From contig MU001706.1 of the NCBI GenBank assembly GCA_010093515.1, positions 69,034-133,033 of the forward strand: a stretch of DNA of 64,000 nucleotides, written 5' to 3'. Shown in pieces: positions 47,529-59,986 of this stretch (the stretch's first letter is position 1; each line of letters opens with the position of its first letter). The notes under the pieces were generated by a model that had not been told where the DNA came from, did not search any database, and saw only the letters and a program-made list of their open reading frames with translations. Position numbers and translations under genes: made by a program. This stretch comes from Lineolata rhizophorae. Taxonomy: Eukaryota; Ascomycota; Dothideomycetes; Lineolatales; Lineolataceae.

Positions 47529-48397
47529 ATGCCTACTTCGAGGATGACACGCGGGACGGCGCGTATGGCGCAAGGACACTCGCAAGAACAGGGCCAGACA
47601 CCCACGGCGCCGGTTGCTCCGCCAGCTACGCCGCCCACTGCCCCACAAGCGGAAAACGTTCCGGGTTCTCAACGCGCCTCGGGAAACACCACCCATAGAA
47701 AGGGTGAAGGTAAAGGCAAGGAGCCTGTCTATAGCGTTGCCGAAAACTCGACGTAAGTCAACCTATAGCTCACAATAAATTAGTTCTTCTGTCCCGGGAA
47801 CTAAGTCGTAACAGCGGATCTGTGGCTTCCGATGACGCCGATGAAACGCTGCAATGCCCCGACTGCTCAAGGCCATTTCCGTCCGTTTCGCGTCTAAATC
47901 GGCATAAACGTTGTGTTCACGACAAGGTCAACGATTATTGTTGTCCTGTCCCCAACTGCCCGCGCCACAAGCGTGGTTGGGGACGGAAGGACCAATGGGT
48001 GACACATATTAAAAAGCATCACCCAGCACTCCTGGAGGGCGCAGAAGATCCGGACCAGGGCTATTCCGTCGAAGAAGAGGAGGAAGAACCTCCGCGGAAA
48101 TTGACCCGCAAGAGGAAGAGCCAATCCGCTGTCGATGTTGCTGAGACTGAAGCCGATCGCGAAGAACCAGAGGTCAAAACGTCGTCAGGGGCGAAGAGCA
48201 AGCTCCGCGCGGAGCGCAAGGCTTTAGAGCACGAACGCCGCCTGCGTATGAAAGCCGAAGAAGAGAATGAGATATTGCGGAGGAAACTCAGGAACAGGGA
48301 GGAGATGTTTCTGGAAATGGTTGCTGAGCGTGATCGCGAGCTGGACCAGCTGAAAATGCATACCGAACGTAAGGGCAAGACAGACACGAACAAGTAA
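47529..48397 (+). CDS. Small C2H2-type zinc-finger protein with coiled coil
   Basis: Two exons (47529-47752, 47815-48397) give 268 residues; the 62-nt intron has GTAAGT, a CTAAG branch-like site and CAG. An in-frame TAA lies two codons before the ATG, which fixes the start. The first ~75 residues are Thr/Pro/Gln-rich and look disordered. Then come CPDC-x12-H-x4-H (LQCPDCSRPFPSVSRLNRHK) and a second, wider finger CCPVPNC-x14-H-x4-H that ends in THIKKHH. A basic region (PRKLTRKRKS) follows, then a long charged helix with heptad-like leucines (RAERKALEHERRLRMKAEEE). This order is common among fungal orphan C2H2 proteins that may dimerise and bind DNA; no specific role is recognised. The upstream flank consists of the 110-bp repeats. 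Confidence 0.75.
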
Positions 48398-51300
48398 AAG
48401 GACGCGAATGGAAGACTGGCTCTCACATACTATGGCCGATATGTCTGCCGTATTAAAAGCACGGTTCACGAACTTGGGTCCTAGGGAGGCCCCTCTTGTA
48501 GAAATATCAAATGCACTCACCACTCTCAAAGTGTTTCATCTTGGTAGCACACGGGCTCGTGAGCTTCGTTGTAGCATGTTTCCTACACCCTTAAGAACAC
48601 ACACGATCATCTCATCGCGCGATTCAGCGTCAGAACATCTTTCGTAGTCGGTCTCCTTGAGCATCACATGCAGAGTGGCGGGTATTGATCAACATGGTAT
48701 AGAGTTCAGGTGGAGATGGAAGCTTTCAGCGACGGTTTGCAAACTATACTAAGCGCATAGCCTCGGAATCCGGCTCCACGTTGGCCCTGAATCACGTGCA
48801 CATGCTCACGTGTCCAAGCTGCTGCTGTCTAGGGCCGGTGTTGGAGTACACATCTTCAGCAGATCATTCACACTAAGGCAACCAACTCTAGCGCTGTTTC
48901 TTTACAGCTGTGAGTTTCTGTTCTGAAGTGTTTTATTTAACTTAGTCTTTAGTAGTGCCCCTTCTTTCGGAGCATATTGGCATCCAAGTTGAGCGAGAGC
49001 GATGGATGGAGCTACAATTGGAAAGGAGGACTTCCGTGACATGCTAAGCCTATACTCTTTCCCAGCAACATCTAAAATGACTTATAGCTTAGCTATCCGG
49101 GCCTTTGTGCCTTCCTCGAACAGGGACGATGTTCTAAGCGGAAGGTCTTGTACCGGCAACGACCTAACATTGCTCCGCCCACCAATGTCTTTCCAGGTTG
49201 CGCGCACACAAGCTTTGGTATAGTCTACTTGGTATGCCACATACCGCCTCAAGGCCATCCAACCGCAGTCACCGCCTTCCTCATCCGCTCACTTTACCTC
49301 CTACCTCGGCCTCTGGACTGCCTCAGCCTTTGGTCAAATGACGCTCGCGCTGCGGTGCTGCTAAGGCGCGCCGCACCCTTCGCCGCAGCCCGAGTTCATC
49401 ACGCTGTACGTCGTGGGTGCACTGGGTCGTCGGACCGGTGGTGGCGCCGACGATGTTGGGGCGCGCGAAGGGGTCGGCGACGGTGGAGGTGGGCGTGCGG
49501 TGGGCGCGACGGAGGGGTCGAGGAGCGGTTTGCTCTCATTTACTTCTGTGGAGGATAGATTCGTTCGTTGGTTTGTTCTTTGCTAACGTTGGAGGTCGAC
49601 GTTCCGCCTTGTCCCGCCCGTCGCGCGGCAAAATCAATGGTGGCTCTGAAGGCTCTCTTTATTTGACCGGATCAATAGCATCTCTTGCTCAAAGCCCGCC
49701 TACATAGATTTAGACTATCGCGTAGCCTAGGATACCTGTTTAGCTCACCTGCGCAGAACTTACCACGGGTATCTCTGTGCTTCCTCCAACACCTTCTGCT
49801 CATGTGGACCTTCGTGCAGCTGCTGGAACATATCTCATCTGTGTTTTTATTGTGTGAGGAATACGTGGAGGGTCTAGTTAGTGTGCTAGTGCGAAGTTTT
49901 CTGAGGCTGTAACACGGATCTCAATGGTTCGGTTGACTCTACAGGCGAGAGATGGTGTTAACAGGTTTGGCAGACTGATATGCAGACCTGGATTCGGCAA
50001 CGTTAAGAAATACGCTTTTCAACTTTTATCCTTCTATTTGCGAGAACAAAATTATGACTAAACATGGTCTAGTTGCTGCGTCAGACCTACTCGCAATAAT
50101 ATTGTAACAGGTCTCGTTTAGGGACCGCGTCAGCCTTAAACGCTGAAATGTCTCGGTGGGCCTTGATGTCTCCTAGTAGCCGCGTGTCCACGTCAGGACG
50201 TTTTGGGCAAGGGTTGCGACTAAGCGCAGGTCCCCGAACGCGCTCGGTACAAGGGATTGACAACATGTAGTCCGCGTACGGTCCTTCTGGCTCACTTGCG
50301 ACACGGTGAGTCCAGTAGAGCCTGCCGGTCGGTCTTAAATGCGCTTTTTATAGCTCGAGGTTGGCCGAGGCTGGTGGTCGAGTTATCTCGCGCCCGATTG
50401 GTTTGGAACCTAGAGATGTTAGTAGTGCAAAATGCTCCGTAGGCAGAACGCAACGGACTTCTCCGCTGAATTTCCCCGAAAGCTCGTGCAGACAAACCCC
50501 CGACAACATAGCGATAACGGAATGGCGTCCTCAGGAGTCCTTTTAATGTGGGCTGGGACGGGACGTGAGGATGGCTGACGGGAAACACGAACTAAGCCGC
50601 ATCCAGCTGCCGATCGGGAATTGAAGACTGCGCGGGAGTCCGTGCGAGGCGTACCTGAGTTTCTTGGTTGCGGATCGTAATTGGCCCCAAGCTTGGGACG
50701 CGGTCGCGTCGGCCAATGGCGTCGACGCCCTGCATCGGAGCTACCTGTCTGCGGCAATCGCAGATAGCGGCGTGCAGAGAAAGAGCCTTTCCGTGGCGCC
50801 GCCAGGACAAGGTACCTTGGGTGTGTACAACCACGTACGGAGTACCTATGGGACGGGACGGCCTCCGAGCTTATCTCAGTCCCATGGGTGGAGCCGTGGA
50901 TTGGTAAATTAAGACGAGAATCTGAGAAGCCGTTGGCCAACATGCCTAAAGTGCAGCGCAATTGAACATATGTGCCTACCCAGCTGAAGAAGGTAGGCGC
51001 ACACAAGCACCCAGGGTGGGCGCGTCACAAGCGACATAACGTGGAAGAAGAAGACCCATCGAATAGGCGAAATGGAAGGCACGACGTTTCGACCGCGACG
51101 GGCCCAGTGGCCGCCCTGGACCACTCACGGTCCAGATCCCGGTCCCGGCGCCCGCGCTAGCGTTGGCAGCGTTCCAAACGGGCAGAGCTTGGGCACGGCG
51201 CTGCAGCCACTCGGGAGCCACGAACGCCCCAGGCCCGGTACCAGGGGTTTCTGCCCGGCACGGGCAAATCAAATGGAGAGGCGGAGCCAAATAACTCGCA

Positions 51301-52442
51301 GCAAGGCACGACATTGCTTTGCGCGCTATCAACCACCACCGGGCGACGGCCTACTGTAAGGCATCGGTATTGGCATGGGTTCCCCCCGGCTCCCAAGGAC
51401 GCGCCATGGCTCGAGCCCCTAATTGCATTCAAAGGTTCCATGGTTGGTGCCTAGTCAGGCCGCTTGGGCGGGACCGGGAGGACTGCAGGCCGAGAGGGTG
51501 TGAAGACCTAGGATAGCTCTTTTCGCGCTCTCGCGAGCTTCTCGCCCTTTTACTCCACTCTTTCCTCGCACCGTGACAAGGTGAGCTGTCCGTCCCGCCG
51601 GCGGTGCAGTCGATCTCTGGCCCGGGCCCATTGCATAGATTGCCCCTTCAGTCGTTACCGCCCACTGTGGGTTCCGTTCTTGGTACGCTCTTTTTTGCCG
51701 TTCTCCGGCTACCATTGTGCGCATCTGGCGCCTGTCCCCTCGTTGCTTCCCTCTTCGGACGCTGCTGTGCCTCCAGCCTCCGCACATAACCCCGGCCCGA
51801 CCCTCGTCGTTCTTTCCGCCAGTGCGAGACTGTCTTGCCGCCCGCCTTTGTCTTGAAGACTCCCGCCCGCGGCATCTCGTCTCCCTCAAGCATTTCACCG
51901 AAAACACGACGCCAAGCGTCCTTTGTATCGCATCCAACAAGCTCGTTCCACTTCCCGCTACGTCCTAGGATTACCCTCTGTCGAATTGAGCTAGGCGAAG
52001 TGTAAGAAATTGCCGGTCCTTGAGCGCATCAAACCATCCCGTGCGGCAAATAATAACAAAAGTTCGAAAAGCCTCTTGCTCTGAGCATCACCGTTGGCAC
52101 CAAAGCTTCCAATTTCGAGGTGCTTCATGCACGCACCCGCTCACAGTTAATCGGGACGGCAACGACACCCACCTTGAACTTCAGCTGTACATCGCCGCCC
52201 GGCCCACCGACAACACCCACGAATAAGCTCAAGTAGTTCTCTGTTCACTTCTGGGCTGATACGGGGGCCCTAATTCATCCTGCCCGATTACTCCTATATA
52301 CCTACCGACAATAAACAGCGACGCGGCGCTATTATCGCCACCGTCGAGCCTGCGGACGAGGCGCCTTCTCCGGCTCGTCCGTGTTCCGCTCCACACCAGC
52401 TAGCAAACTACAGCAATAGTCCAAACCACTCTCGTGCGAACA
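48398..52442. other. 4 kb spacer without supported genes
   Basis: I see nothing I can name. A GC-rich patch at 49.2-49.56 kb has frames that resemble protein for 20-30 residues each (for example VVGPVVAPTMLGRAKG) but is broken by stops and frame changes; it might be a gene relic. The last ~900 bases before the KRE1-like gene are C/T-rich and probably promoter and leader. Confidence 0.45.
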
Positions 52443-53102
52443 ATGCATCTCTGGCACTTCGCCGCGGCCCTCCTGCCGAGCTACGCCGCCGCAATGGCTG
52501 TGCACCCGGCGCCGCTGCCAGCCCCGCCAGCCATCTCCAACAGCACCATCGCACGCCAAACCACCACGGCAGAACCAAGCAAAGCCCCAGCCGCAAACGC
52601 ACCATTACCGACGGCGCATCCCCTCGGCGACCTAGAGTGAGTCTCCATCCATCCACCTACATGCTCCGCCCCCCCTCCATCAGCCAGGGACTACTCTCTC
52701 ACCAAATCGCCCTCTACCCTCTCAAACAGACTCCGCGAAATCGTCGCCGACCCGGCCGCCGCCGCCACCAACCAAGCCCAAGCCCCCACCGTCACGACGG
52801 CCTGGATCGAGACGGAGCTCGCCGACGGCACCCACACGTGGGTCGAGATCGTCTTCACGCAGACGTTCGCGCCGGTGCTGGACCAGCTGCCGAGCCCGGC
52901 GGCGGGCAGCGTCGGCATGGGCTCGTTGACGGGCGAGGTGGGCGTCGTGAAGACGGCGGTGCCGGAGGAGGCGGGCGCGGCGCGGGTTAGGGGTGGTGGT
53001 GGTGGGGGCGGGTGGGAGCGCGGAGCAAGATGGCCGAGGTGGAGGGTGGGTGGTGGCGTCGTGGCCGCGGTGCTGGGCGCGGGCGTCGTGGCGGCCTTGT
53101 AG
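52443..53102 (+). CDS. KRE1-like GPI-anchored cell-wall protein
   Basis: Two exons (52443-52636, 52730-53102) give 188 residues. The first ~18 residues (HLWHFAAALLPSYAAAMA) form a signal peptide. A Thr/Ala/Pro-rich stalk suited to O-glycosylation follows. The core reads TTAWIETELADGTHTWVEIV, then FTQTFAPVLDQLPSPAAGSV and GMGSLTGEVGV, which matches the KRE1 domain pattern (W-x-E-T...T-W-V...V-F-T-Q-T-F...W/L-PSP...G-x-I/V-G-x-G-x-L-x-G). A Gly-rich stretch and a hydrophobic end (GGGVVAAVLGAGVVAAL) fit a GPI-attachment signal. In yeast, Kre1 is a surface protein involved in beta-1,6-glucan assembly and serves as the K1 receptor; in filamentous fungi its role is less clear. The intron is 93 nt. 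Confidence 0.85.
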
Positions 53103-54810
53103 ATTCGTGTGGCGAGATGAGAGGGCTGTGGGCGGAGATGGCGGGGCGGTTGCTGTGTACATGGGTGGGACAGCTGTGAATAATGGGCGGTCTGGTGTTA
53201 TGACCTGGAGATGGGAAGGGAAAGGAGCGGGCGGCGTGAGACTCACGCGGCGTTGTCTAGCGTCCTGTCGGTGCAAAAAGGTCCTTTTCGTGTTTGCTTT
53301 TCCTTGCATTGTAGCGTCCAGCCTCGGCGTTAGCGGCATGTTGTTCCTAACCGACTGTAAAAAGAATTTTCCTCTTTCCTTATCCGTCGTGTCGTGCCTT
53401 TCCTTCTCTTGCCTTTGACTTGCTTTGCTATAGATGTTTTTCGGTCGGCGCAGTCGGGAGACATTAGAAAACCCTGGCACCTGAGAAACCTGCTTCCCCG
53501 ATTTGTACAGCGAGTGCTTATTTCCGGAATCTATAGAGATAATGGCTAATTGGTATTGGAGAAAGAGGCGGAAAAGTTTCGAATTACTGTTGAAGGGATG
53601 GAAAGCTTGAAAGAGTGCGGTTACCAAGCTTGAAAAAGGTCGAGTGATGCGGTCCTTCGTATACAGATGCAACTAAGCAATTTCTACACCCGGCCAATAT
53701 CGCATGATGTCGTGGAGTCTTTGGGTTGCACGAGTGCGGTTTCCTTCCAGATGCGCGGTTTTCGCTTGGCTGGAGGGCGGCACGAACCGCGTGGTACGGA
53801 CGTCAGGTCTGGGACTCCAAGCTCCTGCCTAATCTTGATGTATTCAGAAATGAATGAGCCTCGCCGATCCACTAAAGTCGTGTCAAAGCCTATCCACTTT
53901 CTCCGGTGTAGTGTGGGAGCTCACGATGGAAGCCTACAAAATAACGTCTGAGCAGCGACAAATGACCGGGAGCCATCGGAAGTTTCCCCGCCTCTAAGCA
54001 GAGAAGCATTGCCAAGCAGTATGAGAGCCATTCGATCACGGCTTCATACTTCTAAGATGGCTGAGATCGCATTCGGCCAGCTTCCAATTTCGCACTTCAT
54101 CCCTCAATTTCTGAGCCGCTCTCGTTCCTCACTGGGCAACGTGGGCGACGTCAGGGCATATACTCTGGTCGGTCGAGTTGGCATTGAGGGCGTACGAGCT
54201 CTAGGCAGATTTCAAGGATATACCGACAAAACAAAATGAACTCATTTTTAGCTTGTCGACTGGCTGTGTCTTTCCGGTCTTCGGATCGTCTGTTGGTTTC
54301 CAGAGAGATCTTTCTGAGGAAGTGTTTCCATCGAAAGAGGTAGGAGAAATGGTGACGATCGAATGCTGCCAGTGAAAATGGTCAAACTAATGCGACGCCT
54401 TAAATTCACCCCACTTTGAAAGGCACTCTGAAAACGATTAAGGTTATCAAAATTGATGCGCCCGTGACGGTGCTTTGCGAAATTACACACTATTCAACGG
54501 CTTGTCTAGCGAGGTTTAAGATCTCCTTCGCAATTGCATTCGCTAATGTCAACCACAGTAAGCTAGGATGACTCTGATTGAGCGAGTAAATGTCTTCGAG
54601 AGTGACTTCATTGTCAATTAAGAAAATGGCATGTAAAGTCTAGACAGTCAATGACGCGCGCTCATCATGCCCGACTTTTGCCCTTAGACCGTTTGCTCAC
54701 GTGCTAATTCCTCCGCAAGGCATCTGTCCTTGGGTCTGACTTCTTCTGCCTCTTGGAAGACACGCGCTTGAGGCATAGAGGTCTCAAGAAATAGCATCCT
54801 GCGATAGAGC
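53103..54810. other. Spacer between KRE1-like gene and DUF7924 pseudogene
   Basis: This holds the 3' flank of the KRE1-like gene and the region downstream of the minus-strand pseudogene. No frame has recognisable content. The sequence turns AT-richer toward the right. Confidence 0.45.
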
Positions 54811-56211
54811 TCAGCTTCCTAGCTCCTGAGAAAGCCCAGAACCTGGGACGTCGGGCTGATCTGGAAGGACAAGGTCTGACTCCACCGGTAATGAGTTCAT
54901 AACCGAACAGATCCTTTTATGGTGCTTCTGCATCCAAATGTGATAGATGCTTTTCGTGAATTTGTAGGATGTCCATCTCTCTTTACCCTCGCGATCCGTG
55001 ATGCAGAAGTCACGGATGGGCCAGCGGTAGAAGTTGATCTCCCCGTCGATGACAGGATAATGGCCATATATTCTCACAATTCGATGGTCATGAGACACTG
55101 AAAAAGCGAGAATTTTCCGGTTTACCTATTTTTCTCAGTCCACGAGTCGAAATAGCTCAACGACACTCCGCACGGCAAGACTCGCACTGTGTGCATTCTG
55201 TCGGTTGGCCTCATCGAGTGCAGCAGCACCGCACTTTACCTCAGACGTGAGGAACGGAAGGTACATGTAGTGAGTGGCCTTAAGAAGGATATGGTTTCTG
55301 GGCCACTAAGAAAGGGTTGAAGCTTGCTACGCTGCTCCTTGATAAACGCAGATGACTTAAATCCCATGCCGCAGTCAGGCCGCGGACAACAGTCGAGCGG
55401 ATGCGAGTACATCCATACTTCATCGACGCTCTCGGTGAGCATTTGAAGGTCCTCTGCACCATAGAGAGCCAAACGCTGAGCAGGGGCAACTATCAACGCT
55501 CCAATGTCGCGGAAAACCTTGGGCTCACTCCTATCTTGCAGGTCTTCGCAAGCGGCCCCGAATCGATTGTCGTGAAATATTGAATCTTCGGGACAGTCTG
55601 ACCAGTCTCAAGAAGCGCTCGACAAAGCATCTTGCTTTCGGTTGATGGACCATGTTTGTCATTCTTCATGAAGTTACCCCTCGCTTCGAGCTTGGACGAG
55701 TAAAACCTGTCCCTGTAAGGGGCGCTCTTCGACTCCCTCAGCAGCGAAGAGCTCCTTGATCCAGTCTCCGATTGACAACGAGAAGACTACGATCTGTTTT
55801 TTGGCAAGGAGGGCCTTCCTAAATTCCACGCCTTTCTCCCCTTCCAGAGGATCTGCGCGTTCCATAGCGGGTAAGATATCCCGCTCGGACTTCTAAGAGA
55901 CTCACGTGAGTTCTCGTTTGGTTCAAAGCAGTTCTTGGGGTACTTTCCCTTCATCCTCCAGTGTTCGATCACGATATTCTTTGAGGGAGCTAAGTGTGTG
56001 TAGTCCAGTTCGTCTTGTTCATGCTTGAGATCGACTGGTTGAGGAATGGTTCGTCGTTTGCACTCTGAATGGCTTTGGGGACACTTGGTCTTTTGCGCTT
56101 ACGATCGGTGCCTTGTGGTGCGTCTTTGAGATGCTAAAGGTTACATTAGTTGACGGAGGTGAGAGCTTCATGATAACATACCTCTTCTTTATTTTGGGAG
56201 CCCGTTACCAT
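54811..56211 (-). pseudogene. Decayed DUF7924-type gene
   Basis: The minus strand carries, in order, pieces typical of the large fungal DUF7924 family: a start MVTGSQNKEE at 56211-56182; a 48-nt intron (56181-56134); DRKRKRPSVPKAIQ; IEHWRMKGKYPKNCFEP; YRDRFYSSKLEARGNFMK; LCRALLETGQTVP; ACEDLQDRSEPKVFRDIGAL; QRLALYGAEDLQMLTESVDE; LPFLTSEVKCGAAALDEANR; and near the end VRIYGHYPVIDG and WTSYKFTKSIYHIWM. The pieces lie in different frames. I count about five frame changes (around 56060, 55855, 55725, 55590 and 55275) and two adjacent stop codons (TGA, TAG) near 55131-55140, just after the segment VVELFRLVD. The order and spacing are those of an intact gene, so this is an in-place pseudogene and not a scatter of fragments. 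The family has no well-established function. Family assignment rests on remembered patterns. Confidence 0.8.
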
Positions 56212-57789
56212 GTCGAGACAGGTACTTCCGCGAGGTTTATTGATACCTTCATGCAAAGTTGCCTGGATCAGCCTGTGCTTCCGAAGTGATCCTCTGCAGA
56301 TCGAATCAAAAGATCTAGACGGGCACCACATCCACTACGCAGCTCAGGGGAGTATCGCTTCGGGCAGGGATGGAAGAGCTTGTGACAATATGCAGCAGCT
56401 ACCGGAGATTCTTATCCAGGCAACAAATAAGATCTTCGCCCGTTTCTTCATAGTTCAGCCGGCTAACATGGATTTAGGCAATGGCCATGCCAACGACGAA
56501 TCGATAAAGTTTGCTGCGCACACGAACCAAATGATCCTCGCGAGAGACTATTTGAGCTCTATAACTGCCATGGATGGTCTGGGAATTTACTTCAAACGAC
56601 CTCTTCGGAGCGATCAAGCGGTAGGCTTCCGGTCTATGACTGTGAAAAGAAATCCCGAGCCTTTCCAGTTGTAGCCGGCAAAGATACAAGATGAGCTAAT
56701 ATAGAGGGACGTTTATACTGCTATTACGAAGGAGCTTGAAGATCTTTCCCTCACACCTTGAAAGTTGATCATTGCAGTAGAGCTATCAATATTTCAGCCC
56801 ATGCCCTCTAAGTAGAAGCAAACAACGCTCTGAGGCGGGACACATATCCCACACAAGCTTGATAGTCGGAAGGTCCTATTGCACAGCCCGTAATGCCTGT
56901 ACATCCGCACGACAACAGACCCTACCATTTGTGGCGCAAGTTGGTCTTCCGAGCAAGGAGTCGTCCGAATTCTGAAGGCCAAATAACAAAATATGGGCTG
57001 TGCAGTTATCACTTACATGCTGCGGCATATTCCAATTCTAGGACAAAAATTCCACATTTGCAACGAGTGGCCCACTCACACCGGAGATTTACCTACAAGA
57101 TGGTCCCACCGCTGGGCAAACTCGGATGACATCCAGAGAGATCGGGCCTTAGTAAGATCTGTGCTTACCTAAAATTTCCGAGCCATTGCCGACACAAGGC
57201 AGAATGCGACGCGGTCACCTCATTGCCACCCGAGACCTACACACCGCCGCCTTCGTCTCGCTGCCTTCGTGCCAGACAGCACGGCGCGCCCCCGAAGCCA
57301 ACGCCAAGTCTGTGGCTTGTCGGCGATAAGGTTTCTGCGGTATGTATAGGTTGCTAGCGGGCCTTTCGCTAGAGTCTCCGGTCTGACGTTGCAGCTGGCC
57401 AATGGAGGAACCACCAGCGTGCCCGCACCGTACCTGGCTGGCTGAGCGACATCGCGAGCTGGCGTGACTGGTTGAGTGACCGCGACGCAAGCTGCGCTTT
57501 TTTGAAAGGCCGAGTTCTCCACCGCTTACGGTTTAAGACTGGCGGGTTGGGCAGAACTGCGCGTCTCGCTACTTTATCCGTCAATTGGTTGAGATGACTG
57601 TGTCAATTCTATTTAGCTTGGTCTTCCTCCAGAGTCTATATATTTACGGTCAGCCTCATATGGTAGTCAGTTAGTTCATACCTCTCATCCAACTCCTGTA
57701 AAATTCACAACCCGGAAAGACCGGATTTCCTTTCGAGGCGAAAACATTGTCGACCACGGCTATCCTTCCACCGCGACAAAAAAGTCATC
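56212..57789. other. Spacer upstream of DUF7924 pseudogene and F-box-like gene
   Basis: No supported gene. A plus-strand frame of 154 codons (56210-56674) and a minus-strand frame around 56794-57012 have ordinary amino-acid composition but no motif I recognise; they might be remains of other genes. The last ~200 bases contain the promoter of the gene at 57790. Confidence 0.4.
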
Positions 57790-58725
57790 ATGGCCTTATC
57801 AGTTGCTCCATCTTCCATTCCTGTAGTTGCACCTAGGCGCTCTTCAGCCTTCGCACCGACCACGGATTCACACATAAAACACCCTGCCTTTTACCAACGA
57901 CCAATTTCTCTGCAGCTGCAATCGCCATTACTCTCGCTTCCAGCTGAGCTCCGCAACGCTATATACCAGCATTTGCTGCACTCGCAGACGGCATCGTCCT
58001 CGCGCATCACATCCCGCACTCACCCGCCCTATTCGTCCAACCCATCTCCTCCATCCGACGTGCATACAGCCATCCTGCGGACCTGCCGTCAGATCCACCA
58101 TGAAGCTACCCCGATCCTTTACTCCTCTGCCAATGTCTTTACCGCACACCCCACCCTCCTATCGCGCCTCCCACACCTGCTGGACCCATCGCGCCCTGTC
58201 CTCATGTCTAGCTGCGCAGACCGAATTAGCCGCTGGCGCGTCTTTGTCCGGCTCGATACGGACGCACGATTCGGTCGCGCAGAGGCGCGCAACGCGTTCG
58301 ACGGCTGCGAGGAGTTAACCGTCGTGGCGTGGCAGGCGCAATTCGGGAGCAGCGACTACAGCGCGCTAGATGCATTCCTAGGCGTCAGAGGGGTGCGGAA
58401 AGCGCGCGTCAAGGGGACGAGTGATGGGTTTGCGCGGTGGTTGGAAGGGCTGATGATGAGGTCTATCATGAAGGGCGGCAAAGGTGGGAAGGGCAAGGCG
58501 AGCGTCAAAAGGGAGATGCAGAGACAGGCTTGGCTCGAATTGGCCGCAGCCGGCGCACGCGAAGGACGGTGTTGTGGTGGCACCGAGGAAGAAGAGCTGG
58601 GACCGGATCTTGATGGCGAGGATGAGGATCAGATTCAGCCGTACGTGCTAGAGAACGGTGAGGCTACGTGGGAAAGTGGGGGAGGCGAAAGCGGGTACGA
58701 TTTATGGACTCATGGTGGACGGTGA
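57790..58725 (+). CDS. F-box-like/2EXR-type hypothetical protein
   Basis: A single exon of 311 residues. After a ~45-residue polar leader comes SPLLSLPAELRNAIYQHLL, the short F-box-like/2EXR motif of many Pezizomycotina orphan proteins, and at ~95-118 the usual partner segment ILRTCRQIHHEATPILYSSA. The middle (WRVFVRLDTDARFG, CEELTVVAWQ) resembles the beta-rich scaffold of that group. The end is Gly/Glu-rich and probably disordered. In related proteins the N-terminal motif is taken as a possible Skp1-binding F-box, but true SCF adaptor activity has seldom been shown, so function is open. The neighbourhood gives no clue. Confidence 0.75.
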   Translation: MALSVAPSSIPVVAPRRSSAFAPTTDSHIKHPAFYQRPISLQLQSPLLSLPAELRNAIYQHLLHSQTASSSRITSRTHPPYSSNPSPPSDVHTAILRTCRQIHHEATPILYSSANVFTAHPTLLSRLPHLLDPSRPVLMSSCADRISRWRVFVRLDTDARFGRAEARNAFDGCEELTVVAWQAQFGSSDYSALDAFLGVRGVRKARVKGTSDGFARWLEGLMMRSIMKGGKGGKGKASVKREMQRQAWLELAAAGAREGRCCGGTEEEELGPDLDGEDEDQIQPYVLENGEATWESGGGESGYDLWTHGGR

Positions 58726-59925
58726 TGTGGCTCTTAGATGGGTTGACGCAGTTCATATTATTGTTGAAAGAGGATATAGATATTCGCCTTGCGAGTTGAA
58801 GTGGCTAGATCGGTAGACTTCCTAGACGGATTCATCGTTATTGGAGTAGTATGATATTGGAAATGAATTTCCTTGGGTGGTTCAGTTAAGACTACTGTAA
58901 GGGCTTTTCTGCTTCGCTTATTAGCGAACCCTATTTAGACGTCCATTCCACTACAACTACCATCTTTTGTGAATACATTCTTAACCTACAACAGACTATA
59001 GTAGTTGAATTTGGAAGTTTTTATGAATCATTATATGCACTTTTCTTATCTCTACAGGTTGATTGGGATTTAATTGCTTTTTCGCCTTTGCTCAATGAAT
59101 AAGTTACACACAACACAGAGAATTTGTGATTAGCATTGACCGTATAATATTGACAATAACATTATCACGTTGCTAGTGCAAACGTCTTAGCATCACTTGC
59201 CTGGTTAATATCGAGCATGTGGCATATACTACATAGTGAACTTTGCAGTATAGTATACTGCGTAAATCTATCTACGCTACTGTATAGTAGCTCAATATTC
59301 TAGTCCCCTGCTAAGTTTAGGATCTGTTAGGCCGACATTAATAGCACATCTCCACCAGTCTACTGCAATAGCTTTGCAGAACCCCACCTAACAAGGGCAA
59401 GCACGCCATGCGTAGTCCTGCACTTTGTTGTGAACATTATACGCTGTTCCTATGAGGGCTAAATTTGGATTTATAACTGTAAAAGTACGGCGTAGAGAGT
59501 GCGTATATCGTATAAAGCTGCTATTAGCGGCAAAGTGCTCACGATCTATATCATCTGTAAGGTCTCAGCCATTGCAATTTTCTTGCCTGTCACTGTTAAA
59601 TGTGCACGGTTACTCATGAAATGCGAATGTCTAACGTGATGGTGTCTCGATTCATTCCAGCACCTATAATACAGCGTTCGCCTTATTTTTGCGCCGCTCA
59701 ATTTTTTTTTCACCCAGCATGAATATATATCTTACAAACCACTCACTAGCAACTAAAGATCCCCTTTGCCGTTTCACAGAAGAAAAACCTTTAGTCGTTT
59801 ACCTTGCTACCAACCCTTTGACTCACTTTTGACTCACATTATCCAGCCCTAGTTAGTATTTAAAGGCTGGACTCACGGCAGTTCAACTACTCTGAGTCGT
59901 AGCCATGTTTTCTCCTCGCTAATGC
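58726..59925. other. AT-rich spacer
   Basis: 1.2 kb that is clearly AT-richer than the flanking genes, rich in TATA, TAGTATA and TTAAT words and stops in all frames. No relic of a gene or transposon is recognisable. It may be an old mutated repeat or only an AT-rich promoter block for the gene at 59987. Confidence 0.5.
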
Positions 59926-59933
59926 TATAAAAG
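59926..59933 (+). promoter_or_regulatory. TATA box of the Q-rich gene
   Basis: TATAAAAG, a strong TATA consensus, 53 bases before the ATG at 59987. The short distance implies a leader of about 20-30 bases. Confidence 0.65.
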
Positions 59934-59986
59934 GACTGGGTCGCTCGCCAAAACTATGCTTTCCATATACACACTCGCTCCTCACA

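Noticed and set aside
49148-49707. Possible transporter relic
   Set aside because: Only 20-30 residue patches look protein-like and they are too short to assign to a family.
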